Shown in pieces: positions 1-11,029 of a stretch of 64,000 bases of DNA. The notes beneath the pieces were generated by a model. That model saw only the letters and a program-made list of their open reading frames with translations. It made no database searches and was not told where the DNA came from. Made by a program: the position numbers and the translations under genes. Numbering within the stretch: position 1 is the stretch's first letter; each line of letters begins with the position of its first letter. The DNA is from Cinnamomum chago (taxonomy: Eukaryota; Streptophyta; Magnoliopsida; Laurales; Lauraceae), in NCBI GenBank assembly GCA_038049695.1, contig CP142453.1:3998501-4062500 (forward strand), given 5' to 3'.

Positions 1-1319
1 TACAGTAAAACTAAAATATGACCAGAGGTTAAATTATAGTCATTATAAAATCTAATGAGATAAATTCATGGCTTAGGATTAACACACATATCTAATTCAA
101 TTCCAATAGTATGATGGTTTAGTAATTTTGTGCCAAGTCATGGGCAAAGTTGACTTTGACCCACATCAAATGTGGGTTGTGTAAACTGACCTGTTTTTTC
201 AATAAAAAAAAAAGGGTGGGTTGAATAGAGGTTGACCCTTAACTTAGGACAACCCAAGTTAACCCAACCCATTTGCCACTCTAAGGTCGACTAACCCATA
301 TCTTGGTGGCAGATCGGATCGTATCTTCTTTCTCATGGAGAAGTACACGTGGCATGAATATGATCCTCCAAAAAGTGGGACAGATCTGCATCGAACGGCT
401 GTTATGTCTCGGTCGGGTCATGAAATCCCCGCGAATCTCTCGAAATTCGGCCTCGATTTAGTACGGACGGAGGATTGGACGTTGAAAACGGCCGTTTGGA
501 GAGCCCCATTGAAAAAGCTCTGGAACGACATTGACGCCGTCAGTTACACGTCACCGACCCTTAAATGGTGCCAAAAAGGTTTTAGACTTTTAGGGCTTCT
601 TGCTCCCAAAAGTTCCAAAAATGCTTCTATAAGAGAAGTCGTCATTCTGAAACTGAGAGATTCTTACTTGTTTGTGTGTCTATGTATTTCTGCAGTGCTG
701 CATGATTTCCTCGAACTGGACAATGATGTGTTGTTGTTATTGTGGCAGAAAGGAATCCTTTTAAAGGCAATCCATATGAAATCAACTTTGAAATTTGCTC
801 CCTTCAACTTGTTTTTAGTATTTAGGCAAAATTTACTTCAATTTGATTATATTTTACTTATATATGAATTATGTGATTTAAGTCTTATTTTAATTTTAAT
901 GATGTGTGTTAAAGAGTAAGATTGGACTTTTGTTCTTAGCCCTTATATGGGATTTTAAATGTGATACATTTTTACAAAAAGGGGTTACCTACTTGATTGG
1001 CAATTCCCATTGCACACAGTTCACTCCTTGGATCTGCCACTTTTTTCAACCATTGCGAGATCTCTTTTAAAGGGTGTTGGGCCGCTTCTTTGAAGTAAAA
1101 AAAGTGATACGTCTCTTCTTCCCATTGATTAGTGATCTTTGTCATCCATAGCTTTAAATGGTCCAAATCATCTGATTGTTTGCTAAAATAGGACAAGAAA
1201 TATAGTTATTATGAATGTATATCCCATTAGATTTAAGAGATCTTTAGAGTCTTATAAATCTTTGAGAAATAAATACATTAAATGGTAATGGAATGAAAAA
1301 AAGATGTGGTTTCTTAATG
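1..1319. other. Intergenic, no supported gene
   Basis: Nothing here could be assigned to a gene. A 194-codon open frame runs from an ATG at 335 to 919. Its first ~95 codons lie in more GC-rich DNA (about 300-700) and have an ordinary residue mix, but no domain is recognisable, and the second half is AT-rich low-complexity translation. An unrelated 74-codon frame lies on the minus strand at 972-1196. Either could be the remnant of a gene or transposon, or chance. Confidence 0.4.
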
Positions 1320-1331
1320 ATAAAACAAGAT

Positions 1332-1545
1332 AACCCCGATGGGCAGCGCAGTTGGATGTGACTATGTCTTACGGATTGGAGGTTATAGTTTTAAACTTGT
1401 GTTCTATTCTTGTAGCCACTTGTCTGAGCTAAAGCTTGACTTATCGGGTGTGTGAGGGAGGTGAAGACTTCACATCACATTTATGGGAAATAGCCGATTC
1501 TTTTGAAGAAGCGGGAAACTCTCATCAGAATAAAATAAAATAAAA
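1332..1545 (+). mobile_element. tRNA-derived SINE with target-site duplication
   Basis: A 214-bp segment begins with CCCCGATGGGCAGCGCAGTTGGA, which resembles the tRNA A box used by RNA polymerase III, and a degenerate B-box-like stretch (GGTTATAGTTTTAAAC) follows about 60 bp later. It ends in an A/T-rich tail made of TAAAA units. It is flanked by a perfect 12-bp direct repeat, ATAAAACAAGAT, at 1320-1331 and 1546-1557. The tRNA-like head, A-rich tail and long target duplication are the standard signs of a plant SINE moved by LINE machinery. The B box is weak, so the tRNA origin is less certain than the insertion itself. Confidence 0.72.
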
Positions 1546-3419
1546 ATAAAACAAGATGAAGCTAGTGAATTAAAGCAATTTGCTTTTCACTTGCAGGTTT
1601 GCTTGGGGAATGTACCCCCATCAATTCTTTTGAAGATTCTATTTATTTTCCAGATTGACCGACCCAAGAAATCCCTCTTTATATAATGTTCTCATAGGCA
1701 AATTTTCATGTTCCAGCATTGGTTCCACCACAGAATTTCATATGCTTTTGTTATTTACTAGTGGAGCCCTGCACGTGCAATGCACGTGCAAGGAACACAA
1801 TCTTTCAGTATGATAATTTGGAAAAATAAAGTCATTAAAAAACTCAATATTAACAATCCCAATGGAGAATGACCAGTTTACATATAGCTCATTTTTTTGG
1901 CAAATTAAGCAATTTACAATCATTAATTGTTCTTATGAAATTCAGTAGAAGTTTCAATAGAAAAAAGTAAGAAGAAGATGGAATAACAAGATATATACAA
2001 GGAAACTAACTGAAAAAAAGTTGAAAACCAACATTTTCTGCCCATACATGATTAGGCAAAACTCTCACCAATTTCAATATAGATCGATAGTCCGGCCTAT
2101 TTCCCATTAAAATTTGTCTAAAACCTAGCGCCAAATACATACAAAATTCATGTTGAGAAGTATCGAATGACAATAATACAAATACAAAGAAATTTGAATA
2201 TCATGGAAAGAAACAAGATTGATATGTCAAGATGAGGGCCAAAGCAACAACTTAAAAAGCTTTCTTGAATTAAGATGGCACCACTACCAAATTTTGAATC
2301 ATGTACATTTGTGGCACTTCTGTTAGCTTTTTATGTATCATAAATCAGTTCTGTTACATTCTAATTTTGTAGTAAGTGAATCTTTGAAACAAATATCATA
2401 ATTTGAAGCAAGAGAACCAACTACAAAGAGATCTTTAGGCATGCACTCTCATGCACTCTCAAGGCGGGCACAACTACTTCCTTCAAACTTCCTAAGAAAA
2501 TTTAATGCAAAATTCATTATCCTATCATTATAGTAATGTGGTTGCAATGTTGGACATGAATCAAGTCCAAGAGTAATACTGGTTCGACCTAAGATGATGC
2601 ATTGGATGAAGCATGCAAAATCATAAAAAAAGACAAATTAGCACCCTTAAACACAGTTTAGCACGTAGAATGATAATGAAGGAATGCATGTTGCCAGAAT
2701 TGCCTAAAACAAAAAAAAAAAAAAAAAACAAGGGCCCTAAAGCAATCTCTTCAAATCAACATAAAAGGGTGGATCTAAAAACACGAGTCAGCATATCAAA
2801 ATGATGGGTTCCATTGCATCGTACTCATAAAAACTTGAAAGGAAAAATAAAAGACCTTATCATAATTCAAGAAATAATAAGACAAGCCATTAGTCACTTG
2901 CATTGGATGTTAGTTTGACCTATAGTAATAAAATTTAAAAGAAAACCAACTTACATGGAATGAAGAAATAAAAAAAAGGCTTAGATGACAAAAATCTGCA
3001 AACGCTTGCATATTAAAAAAAAAAAAAAAAACTTTCATGACACCTCAATTATTTGGCTACTAAGAAAATGAAGCATCTAAATAGACCTTAAGCCTCTCCA
3101 CAACATCTCTGTATCTTTGGCTAGTGCACCCACATGTCAATGAAATATCTTCCTCATTTCAACCACTAATGTCACCCAAGTCCTCATCACTAAGCATGAA
3201 AACTCCATACTTTCTTAGTAAATGGGATATATATATGTCCAATATTTCTTTTTCTAATCTGACACAAGCATACTATCAAACCACATAAAATATTTTTCTA
3301 TATTTTTTAGAGTGACTATTTGGTTAGATCTACTATTGCATAGTTTTTTGTATCGATTGCGGATTTCTATTGCACCCTAACATATTTGCTAGCATATACA
3401 GGATTTTATAGTGAAATAA

Positions 3420-3640
3420 GCTTTGCTGAAAGATTATTAAAGAAGTGAGGGGGTGAGAAACATGAGGTTATGGATGCAAAAGGGAACTTGACCATCATGG
3501 GATTTGAGTTCCAGGGTAATGGATGAGCATTCATCTCTCATTTTTCCTCAAATCAATTTCCATTAAAAGAGAGGTTATTTGATTGTCATTTTTTTAATAT
3601 TCATGTATGATTTTACATTTTAATCACTAATGAAAATCTG
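3420..3640 (+). repeat. Dispersed repeat, copy 1 of 3
   Basis: This segment resembles 50900-51110 and 54240-54390: a stretch ending in a CTCAAATC-AATTTCCATTAAA type block, then a GGTTATTTGATTGTCATTTTT-like block, then an ATTCATGT-like end. The copies have diverged and have no clear terminal repeats, so the superfamily is unknown. This copy lies inside the Helitron and was either captured by it or inserted later. Confidence 0.45.
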
Positions 3641-4458
3641 AAACCCTATAACTCTTAGGAACTACATGAACGATTTTCTGTCATTCCTTATAAAGTTTGA
3701 TGCACTAAAATGTGTAACATGTTACAATTATTTTTTCTTTTTTCTTTTTTTTCCCAAAAAAAGGGGAACACATTAAAATATTAAAAAACAATCATAAATA
3801 GGCCAAACCTTCTACCAAAACCACTAATGTCAAAGATGACATACAAGATAACCAATCCACCAAGCTGGCTAATACAACACAAAAACAACAAAAAAAAAAA
3901 AAAGCCCAACTGGCCACTACCTCCCCTGAATGTTAAAATTCTATTTCATTTCTAACATTGCTGGTCATTTTTGAATATTCAACTTTTCTTCATTTTTAAC
4001 GGCTTATAAAAATTTAAAATAAATTTCACTATTTCAGTAACATAAAAAAAAGGCCCAACATTAAAAAGAGATTTTCTATTGTCGCAAAGTTCACTTTGTC
4101 GAATGTTGTTGGAGAACTAAATGTTTAAAATGTCACAATTCTATTTCATATATTTCGTTTCTTGCATTGAAAATTTAATGAAACAAAATACCAACCAAAC
4201 AGAATAGTACCCAAATCATAGCTTTAAACGGATTAACAACAAATCACAAGGATTCCAAGTAATCTTTGGCATTCTTATATCTTTCTCTGACAAGCAAATC
4301 GTGTCTTTACAGGCATTGAGATCGAAGTTGAAATTTTCTACACATGAATATCTCAATTGAAAATTTTCATTTGAGTTCTTGCAGTGAATGTACAAATTCT
4401 TCAAACACAACCCTTTACATGAACATTTGTACTAAGCATTTAATCAAAATATAATAAT

Positions 4459-5133
4459 ACTAAATGGGGCTCACAGATGTGTTGTTCTCTTTGATTATAT
4501 ATATATAATATAATATAATAATACTGAGTGGGCCCACATATTTGTAGAGAAAAAGCATGACAAGTTCTTCTACTAAGTGGGGCCCACAAATGTGAAGTTC
4601 TCTTTTATTATATATATATAATATAATAATACTAAGCGGGGCCCACAGATGTGTAGATGTATAGAAAAAGCATGGCAAGTTCTTCTACTAAGTGGGGCCC
4701 ATAGATGTGTAGTTCTCTTTTATTTTATATATATATATATAATAATAATAATACTAAGTGGGGCCTACAGATGTTATATTAATACTAAGTGGGGCCCACA
4801 GATGTGTAGAGAAAAAGCATGACAAGTTTTTCTACTAAGTGATATAATATAATAATACTAAGTGGGGCCCAAGATGTATAGATATAAAGAAAAAGCTTGA
4901 CAAGTTCTTCTACTAAGTGGGGCCCACAGATGTGTAGTACTCTTTTATTTGATACATATATATATATATATATATAATATAATAATACTAAGTGGGGCTC
5001 ACAGATGTGTAGTTCTCTTGTATTATATATATAATATAATAATACTAAGTAGGGCCCACAGATGTGTCGATGTGGAGAAAAAACATGACAAGTTCTTCTA
5101 CTTAGTGGGGCCCACAGATGTGCAGTTCTCTTT

Positions 5134-5169
<36 letters not shown>

Positions 5170-5310
5170 CATAATACTAAGTGAGGCTAACAGATGTGTA
5201 GAGAAAATGCATGACAAGTTCTTCTCTTTCATTGGGGCCCACATATGTGTAGTTCTATTTGATTATATATATAATATAATAATACTAAGTGGGGCCCACA
5301 GATGTGTAAA
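4459..5310. repeat. GGGCCCAC / AT-tract repeat array
   Basis: About 15 variants of ACTAAGTGGGGCCCACAGAT followed by GTGTAG occur here, for example at 4573, 4630, 4688, 4784, 4913, 4987, 5043, 5099 and 5283. Most are joined by TTCTCTTTTATT and a (TA)n tract, or by a GAAAAAGCATGACAAGTTCTTCT linker. Spacing varies from about 30 to 80 bp, so this is not a strict tandem satellite. Read on the minus strand, the unit is a truncated form of the Helitron 5' end found at 5354, 5483 and 5651: AAAAGAG, a linker, CTACAC, then a GGGCCCCAC core. Confidence 0.8.
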
Positions 5311-5651
5311 GAAAAAGCATAACACTTTCTTCTCTTTTATAATAAGGGTATAGATATTATATTATTATTATCATAATATAATAATAATATATGATAATAT
5401 TATATTATAATATTTAGGGGGCCCACAAAGGTGTAGTGAAAAAGTATGCAACCTCTCTTCTCTTTTATAATAAGGGTATAGATATTATATTATATTATAA
5501 TATTTGGGGGTGGGCCCCACACAAGTGTAGTGAAAAAGTTTGTAATTTCTCATACTAATATATTGTTATATTTTATTATAATATTTGGGGTGGGCCCCAC
5601 AATGGTGTAGTGAAAAAGTTTACAATATCTCCTCTTTTATAATAGTATAGA

Positions 5652-6764
5652 CATGGACACCATTTTTAACGGAATCATATAAGGATCTGTATCCTAAACT
5701 CTTGAGATGTATAAATGACGACAAATGACCATTTCACTGCCCATCCCTTGTTAGATAAGTAGCAACTAGGAACCCATTGTTAGATTAGTGGCAAGACATG
5801 CATTTATATTGTCATTAGACATATTAAGCTCCTTTCTTAGAACTGAAATTAAAACTTGCTAGTCTATAACAAATGATATATATGATATATCACTTATCAT
5901 GAGACGGGGTAAGATGGAAAGAGGTATTCTAATATCAAGTACGGGTCAATCACATGTTTCTAATCTCTTTATGCACGGCATATAAATTTAACGACTTTCT
6001 ATTAAGAAAATCAACACTTGAATCCAAGGGTCAAGTTCATCCAGACTTGTAAAAACACGATAGATCAAATCTAATTTAAGAGTTCCTTTGCATGTGAATG
6101 TGAAGGGTTATGATGAATCCATATGTAAATTCCACCTACTATATTGCCCACTAAGAATTATCATGTCCTGAAGGCATGAAGCCCAAGCTCCTGCTGTTTA
6201 AGTTTGAGGTGAGAGCGAGACCCACTAACTTATCTGCGGTGGTCGACTGTGAGAAGTATTTGGTAGAATCAACAATTACATCTTTTTAGAACTCTGTCCC
6301 GTTTGCGTGTAGTTTGAGGAGTGAGTGTCGGGACATATCTTCCAAGCAGAGAAATAGCATCTGTGGGTATCACCTTCAAGATCTCCTGCAGCATTCTCGA
6401 CGTCTCTTCAATCACCCTTCCCCAGTCAAAACGTTGACCTTCCACTACTCTCCCTTTTAAATATCACCTCCCCAAAGTCCTCATTCCACACCACACGACA
6501 CGACCAAATTAAACACAACTCTCTCTCTCTCTCTCTTGAGGAAGATACGATCAAAGATCTTCATTTCCTCCCTCCAGCTGCCGCAGCCGATTCCCCAGAT
6601 CCCCACTGCCGAAATATCTGTCCATCGTATCCCCCTTCGTCTCTTTGGTGCTTGGGCCCTTTCTTTCCTCTCCCTCTCCCTCTCCCTCCACCTTAAAAAG
6701 GCTTGGCCAATGCTTGAAGCTTTGGTCTTCCTATTTGATCCAAGCTTCTGAGTGAGTTCTGAAA
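5652..6764 (+). promoter_or_regulatory. Upstream region and 5' leader of the response regulator
   Basis: The first ~750 bases show no gene. Toward 6400-6480 the base composition becomes typical of a plant promoter, with AAACGTTGACC at about 6428 (containing the W-box core TTGAC) and TTTTAAATATC near 6455 as the only TATA-like string. A (CT)n tract at about 6520-6537 is probably in the 5' leader, as is common in plants. The transcription start was not determined, and the promoter assignment is inference from position. Confidence 0.4.
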
Positions 6765-7363
6765 ATGTCTACCTCGTCACCGTGCCCCAAAGATTCAGGG
6801 TCAGAGATGTTGCATGTTTTGGCTGTTGATGATAGCTCGCTGGACCGGAAACTGATTGAAAAACTGCTCAAGAGCTCATCCTATAGAGGTGCATTTTTTT
6901 CAAGATTTCATGCCATCTCTTTTTGGTTGGAGGAAATGTTTTTGTCTTTGTTTTGGCATGGTTTTGTTTAATTTGGTAATGGGGTGATGCAGTAACCACA
7001 GTGGAGAGCGGCAAGAGAGCGTTGGAGTTGTTGGGTTCGGAGAAGGAACCTTCTTCTAAGGTACTCACAACACAATTAAAAAAAAAAAAAAAAAACTTTA
7101 TCGACTTTTTTTATTTATAAAGATCTATAGTTATGGGTTTTATCTGATTCATCATAATTGTATTGTTTGTCAACCTTGTGGTGTTTCTGTCACTCAAATT
7201 CAGTTCTCTTGTGCATCAGCCATTTGGGGTATTGAATGAGATTTTTTTTTTCCTGTTTGTTTTGATATTTTAGAAACCGAAGGTAAACATGATCATTACA
7301 GACTACTGCATGCCAGAGATGACAGGATTCGATCTTCTAAAGAGAGTCAAGGTATCTAGCTAT

Positions 7364-7401
<38 letters not shown>

Positions 7402-7765
7402 CGTTAATCTTCATTCATATTTCTTCACCTTGTTTTAGTTTTGTAAAAAAATCTCTTTTTTATGTGGGTGTAATGTAAAGCAGGAGTCAGCAACTCTCAG
7501 AGAAATTCCAGTGGTCGTCATGTCATCAGAAAATGTCCCTACCCGCATCAGCAGGTAAATAGAATTCAGGATGGGAACAGGCCAAAAATGTCGTTTGTCA
7601 TACTATTATTATCTAAGTTGCATGGTTGTGAATTGTAATGAGGGGTGTGGCCTGTGTGGCAGGTGCTTAGAGGAAGGAGCTGAGGAATTCCTGTTGAAGC
7701 CACTTCGACCGTCGGATGTGTCCCGTTTGAGAAACCATATGAATCGTCTTGCAACCATTAGCTGA
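6765..7765 (+). CDS. RR: Type-A two-component response regulator (ARR8/9-like), 5 exons
   Basis: Exons 6765-6888, 6993-7060, 7274-7351, 7484-7554 and 7663-7765 join to a 147-residue protein with GT-AG borders throughout. It is essentially one receiver domain. The acidic pair is D22-D23 (LAVDDS), the phospho-accepting aspartate is D74 ([12 protein letters not shown]), and the conserved lysine is K126 (FLLKP); MSSEN and [13 protein letters not shown] are signatures of plant cytokinin type-A regulators. In the family these accept phosphate from histidine phosphotransfer proteins and dampen cytokinin signalling, and most are cytokinin-induced. TDYCMP, SENVP and [13 protein letters not shown] are closest to the Arabidopsis ARR8/ARR9 group as I recall it, but that group has a long C-terminal tail, whereas here the protein stops about 20 residues after the lysine motif. 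There is no GARP DNA-binding domain, so it is not type B. The start is the only ATG that gives a normal N terminus. Confidence 0.93.
7367..7399. repeat. (GA)n microsatellite in intron 3 of the response regulator
   Basis: About 16 uninterrupted GA dinucleotides lie just inside the third intron, 15 bp after the donor site. It is a likely polymorphic marker; no other function is evident. Confidence 0.9.
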
Positions 7766-8112
7766 TACTGTCTCAAGAGATTTTGGTTCCCTTGATTTTT
7801 ATTTTTATTTTTTTACTTTTTTGAAGTTGATTCAAGGGAAACTTGTTCGAAGAATATAGGCATTGTCATTACAAATGAATTAATGAAAAGTCTTACATAT
7901 ATTGTTCTTTTTTTTTTTTAGGACTGAGTAAATTTTATGTAAGGGTCTGTTTTTTCTGCATCGGCTATATGTAGTTACTTCCCTTCTAATTTTATCGAAG
8001 GGCATGATGACCCACACTATGTTGGCCCATTGTTTGAATTCTATAAATCAGCAGGTCATACGGGTCACATCATCCCAAGCTGTTTAAAACAGCATGCATG
8101 TATAGAAGACTT

Positions 8113-8705
8113 AAAGGGTACGTTTGGCACTTGAAGAGGAATCTTCTGTTAAAAAGGATTCTTTCCTTCCTAAGCTTTCCACAGTTAGGATATTTCTTGC
8201 ATAAGATTTCCTGCATTCCTTGTTTGACCAAGGGAAGGAGCCTGTGGATTAATATATGCTGTATGCTACATTCAAGGATCAGGGATTTTTTGCCATTTTC
8301 TTACAATCCATGATGAATCAAGCCATAAAATTTAAACCCTCAGCTGTTTTTGACCTCCTACATATTATTGATGGTTTGGATTTTCAATGTGGGTCCCACA
8401 AAAATAAAATAAAAATATAATTTTAGGGCATGGCCTATTTTGCAAATAACTAAAAACATACAATGAATCAACAGTTAGAAATTGATGTACTAACCATTTT
8501 GGACATTCTGAACATGATGAACGGTTTGCAAATCCGTTAGCGCGGACTTGTACAATTTGATGTGGGGAGGTCAGATCTCGAGTTTCGGTGCTTGTGATGA
8601 CTTCTATGTATAATTGAGATTCCTCTCATATAAATGGATTTGCAATCACATATGGGTTTTCCTCGTATCCAAGGAATCACCTCTATGGACTTTTGCCAAA
8701 CGTGC
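8113..8705. mobile_element. MITE-like element with inverted GYACGTTTGGCA ends
   Basis: The left end reads AAAGGGTACGTTTGGCACTT and the right end, on the other strand, reads TAAAGGCACGTTTGGCAAAA, giving an imperfect terminal inverted repeat of about 15 bp. A second inner match, GAGGAATC/GATTCC, follows in each arm. The ~590-bp interior is AT-rich with no coding sequence. GGGCACGTTTGGC-type ends are common in plant MITEs of the PIF/Harbinger or hAT type. I could not settle a target duplication, so the superfamily is open. Confidence 0.5.
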
Positions 8706-9030
8706 CTTTATATTTTCAGAGAAGAATAATACATTCTCTTTTGTTTGGGTTAATGTACAATAAATTGAAGTAAAGTGAGGTGAAGCATCAAATCAAAAAA
8801 GAATAAAATATAAGTTTTCCTCTCATACCAATGGATTTGCAATCAAACATGGGTTTTCCTCGAATCCAAAGAAAACTGGCGAGGAATCACCTCTGCGGAC
8901 ATTTGCCAAACGTGCCTTATATGTTCGGATAAGAATAATATTTTTTCTCTTGTTTGGATCAATGTACAATGACTTTAAATAAAGTGAAGTGAAGCAACAA
9001 ATTAAAAGAGAATAAAATATAGGTTTTGTC
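8626..9030 (+). repeat. Imperfect direct duplication of ~190 bp
   Basis: The stretch starting near 8627 (TTCCTCTCATA, GGATTTGCAATCA, ATGGGTTTTCCTCG, GAATCACCTCT, TTTGCCAAACGTGCC, then AAGAATAAT and a GTAAAGTGA-GTGAAGCA segment) is repeated from 8818 with small changes and a short insertion (AAGAAAACTGGC). The second copy repeats the MITE's right end, so this looks like a tandem duplication of the MITE border rather than a separate insertion. Confidence 0.75.
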
Positions 9031-9157
9031 ATATAGTGTAGAAATTTAAGTTGTATTTTTATTTTTTATTTTTAGAGGAAATTTTGAATGCATACTTTTG
9101 ATATGACCACCCTGTCTTTTTTTATTTGGATAAATGGATGTTTTACTTGACTTTAAT

Positions 9158-9858
9158 TAAGGGCTACACAAAAAATCCGATATCATCGTAAAATCGGTCC
9201 GAATCGGGCGGTTCGGATCGATTTTATGTGGATTGGTTCGGTTAACGATTTGAAAATCATAGAAATCACCTTATATCGATCGGTTATCGGTTTGAACCCA
9301 TGGTTAACCACCTAAATTGAACCGACCGTATGTATTAACTTGAGTATTGAGTTTTGACTATTTTAGCCTTAAGGTTTCGTACTTTCATAGTTTCATACTT
9401 TCATTCAACAACTCACATGAACTCAATACTACGATTTTTTTTTTAGGGTTATCAGTTCTGATTTCTCAAAACTCACATGAATTCCATTTGAAGTGTTATG
9501 ACTAATGGAGTTGCTGCTGGAGTGCTAATAGTTTGGAATAAAGTTGCTGCTTTTTTTTGTTGGATTTGGGATATGTAATGAGTTTAAATATTTATTATGT
9601 TTTATGTTGAATTTGCTTTGGCATTTGATAACTTTAAAATATTTTCATTTGGTTGTTAGGTAAAGACTTGGTGAGTACTTGGTGAGTACATTTTGCATGT
9701 ATTTTGATGATTTCTCTCACTTTGAACTGTCAATTTATTTTGTAAAAATAAAAAAGTCGTAACCGAATCAGTTCGTTTCAATTCTGTTTGAGCGTACCGG
9801 CAGTTCGGTTCGATTTAATTAATAATTTCTCCTCTAAACCAATTCAAACCGTACCCCT
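9158..9858. mobile_element. hAT-like non-autonomous element rich in CGGTTCGGTT
   Basis: The element starts TAAGGGCTAC and ends GTACCCCT; read from the other strand the end is AGGGGTAC, a short TAGGG-type terminal inverted repeat typical of hAT elements. The flanks ACTTTAAT (9150-9157) and ACTTTAAC (9859-9866) match at 7 of 8 positions, consistent with the 8-bp hAT target duplication. Both ends carry variants of CGGTTCGGTT in opposite orientations (9180-9310 and 9765-9850), while the middle is AT-rich and non-coding. Confidence 0.5.
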
Positions 9859-9866
9859 ACTTTAAC

Positions 9867-11029
9867 TTCACCAGTTGAGTGCCAAACACGCCATTTTAGC
9901 AGCTTGTAATGATTTTGACCACTTTGTTCGTTTTAGTACTTATAGCCTCCTAGTCTATTGTTTCATACACAGGCCCTCAAAGTCAAAGATGTTTTAATTT
10001 TTAATCCTGTTCCTCTTGTGCTTACGTCCCACATCATAATCTTCATAATTTTTTTCTCTTAAATAGAATCTTTATGCACTATGGCAGATTGGCAGTGGAA
10101 TTCTTTGGAAACGCCAAGCAAATGCTTCTGGGTCTCCGGAGGACCAATAAAGGGTTTTTATCTCTATGTGCAAGTAAGACCCATTTACAATACAAAATTA
10201 CTTAATAGCCTCGCTCCAACACTCAAAATAAAACAAGAGGTTAAATTAAGAAAATTCTTGAAAATGCACTTTAAAATTTAACAGAAAGTTGTTGCTAAAT
10301 GAGAATTCAAACTAGGAATTGGCCCTAAAACTGCCTTTCGTCCATTTCTATGGACTTGGATCTTAGGTCTAATGACAGTTACGGAACCTATAATATTTTA
10401 TGATATAGGTGTGTGTAATATATTCAGATGGATAGACTGCTTTTATGTGTGGGCTACATAAACATTGTTGTGTGTCATATTGTAGAAAAGCAATAAAGAG
10501 TGCCGCATATGCTTATTATATGGAAGCATGAAATCTCGATCTTAACTAGAAATGTTTTGACTTGGAGGGTGATGATGCTCAAAGAGGCCTTCACCTTTTG
10601 AATGAATGTTAATCAGGAGTTGATATAGAAGTTGTCAAAATCCCTAGTCTTGACTCTTGACCACCAGTCAAAGTGGTCGACTGTTACTGCAACCGGAGAG
10701 CTGTGGTAATCTAAAATGTCAAAGGACAATGAAGGGGCCATTTTACTTGTAAGAGTATGGCTACATTTGTGTCCATGAAGGAAAAAAAAATATCTTAAAC
10801 ATTTTGTAAATTTATTTTTCGAGGAATCATGAAGAATTTTTTCCATTTTTATGCTTTTTAACAAGGACGAGCAACTGCACCAAATATAAATTTTATTATA
10901 TCATGAAATTTAATTCCCATAATTCTCACTTTTTTTCAAAAAAACCGGCTACATAGACCTACTCTTAGTGGAGCCAAATCTTCCAACCCTGACATCCACA
11001 TAGCAAGAACCACCTTGTATTTGAGGCGG
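9867..11029. other. Intergenic, nothing recognised
   Basis: Only AT-rich non-coding DNA is seen. Short open frames at 10081-10281 (+) and 10613-10864 (-) have no recognisable domain. Confidence 0.5.

Larger units (their letters stand above)
1758..5651 (-). mobile_element. Non-autonomous Helitron (3' end precise, 5' end multiple)
   Basis: Read on the minus strand, the 3' end is typical of Helitrons: a 9-bp-stem, 3-nt-loop hairpin (1770-1778 pairing with 1782-1790), eight bases, then CTAG (1761-1758) followed by T at the insertion point. The 5' side carries three copies of the plant Helitron 5' terminus: TCTATACTATTATAAAAG at 5651, and TCTATACCCTTATTATAAAA at about 5483 and at 5354. The last two are preceded by A, as expected for insertion between A and T; the outermost is preceded by G. 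No helicase or Rep coding is visible, so the element would be moved by another copy. Which 5' terminus is the true partner of the 3' end is undecided, and nested insertion is possible. Confidence 0.62.

Noticed and set aside
335..919. 194-codon open frame
   Set aside because: No recognisable domain; the second half is AT-rich low-complexity translation. Kept only as a note in the intergenic entry.
4949..5353. 134-codon open frame with Ile/Tyr runs
   Set aside because: It is a translation of the (TA)n and GGGCCCAC repeat array; the residue pattern is that of the repeat.
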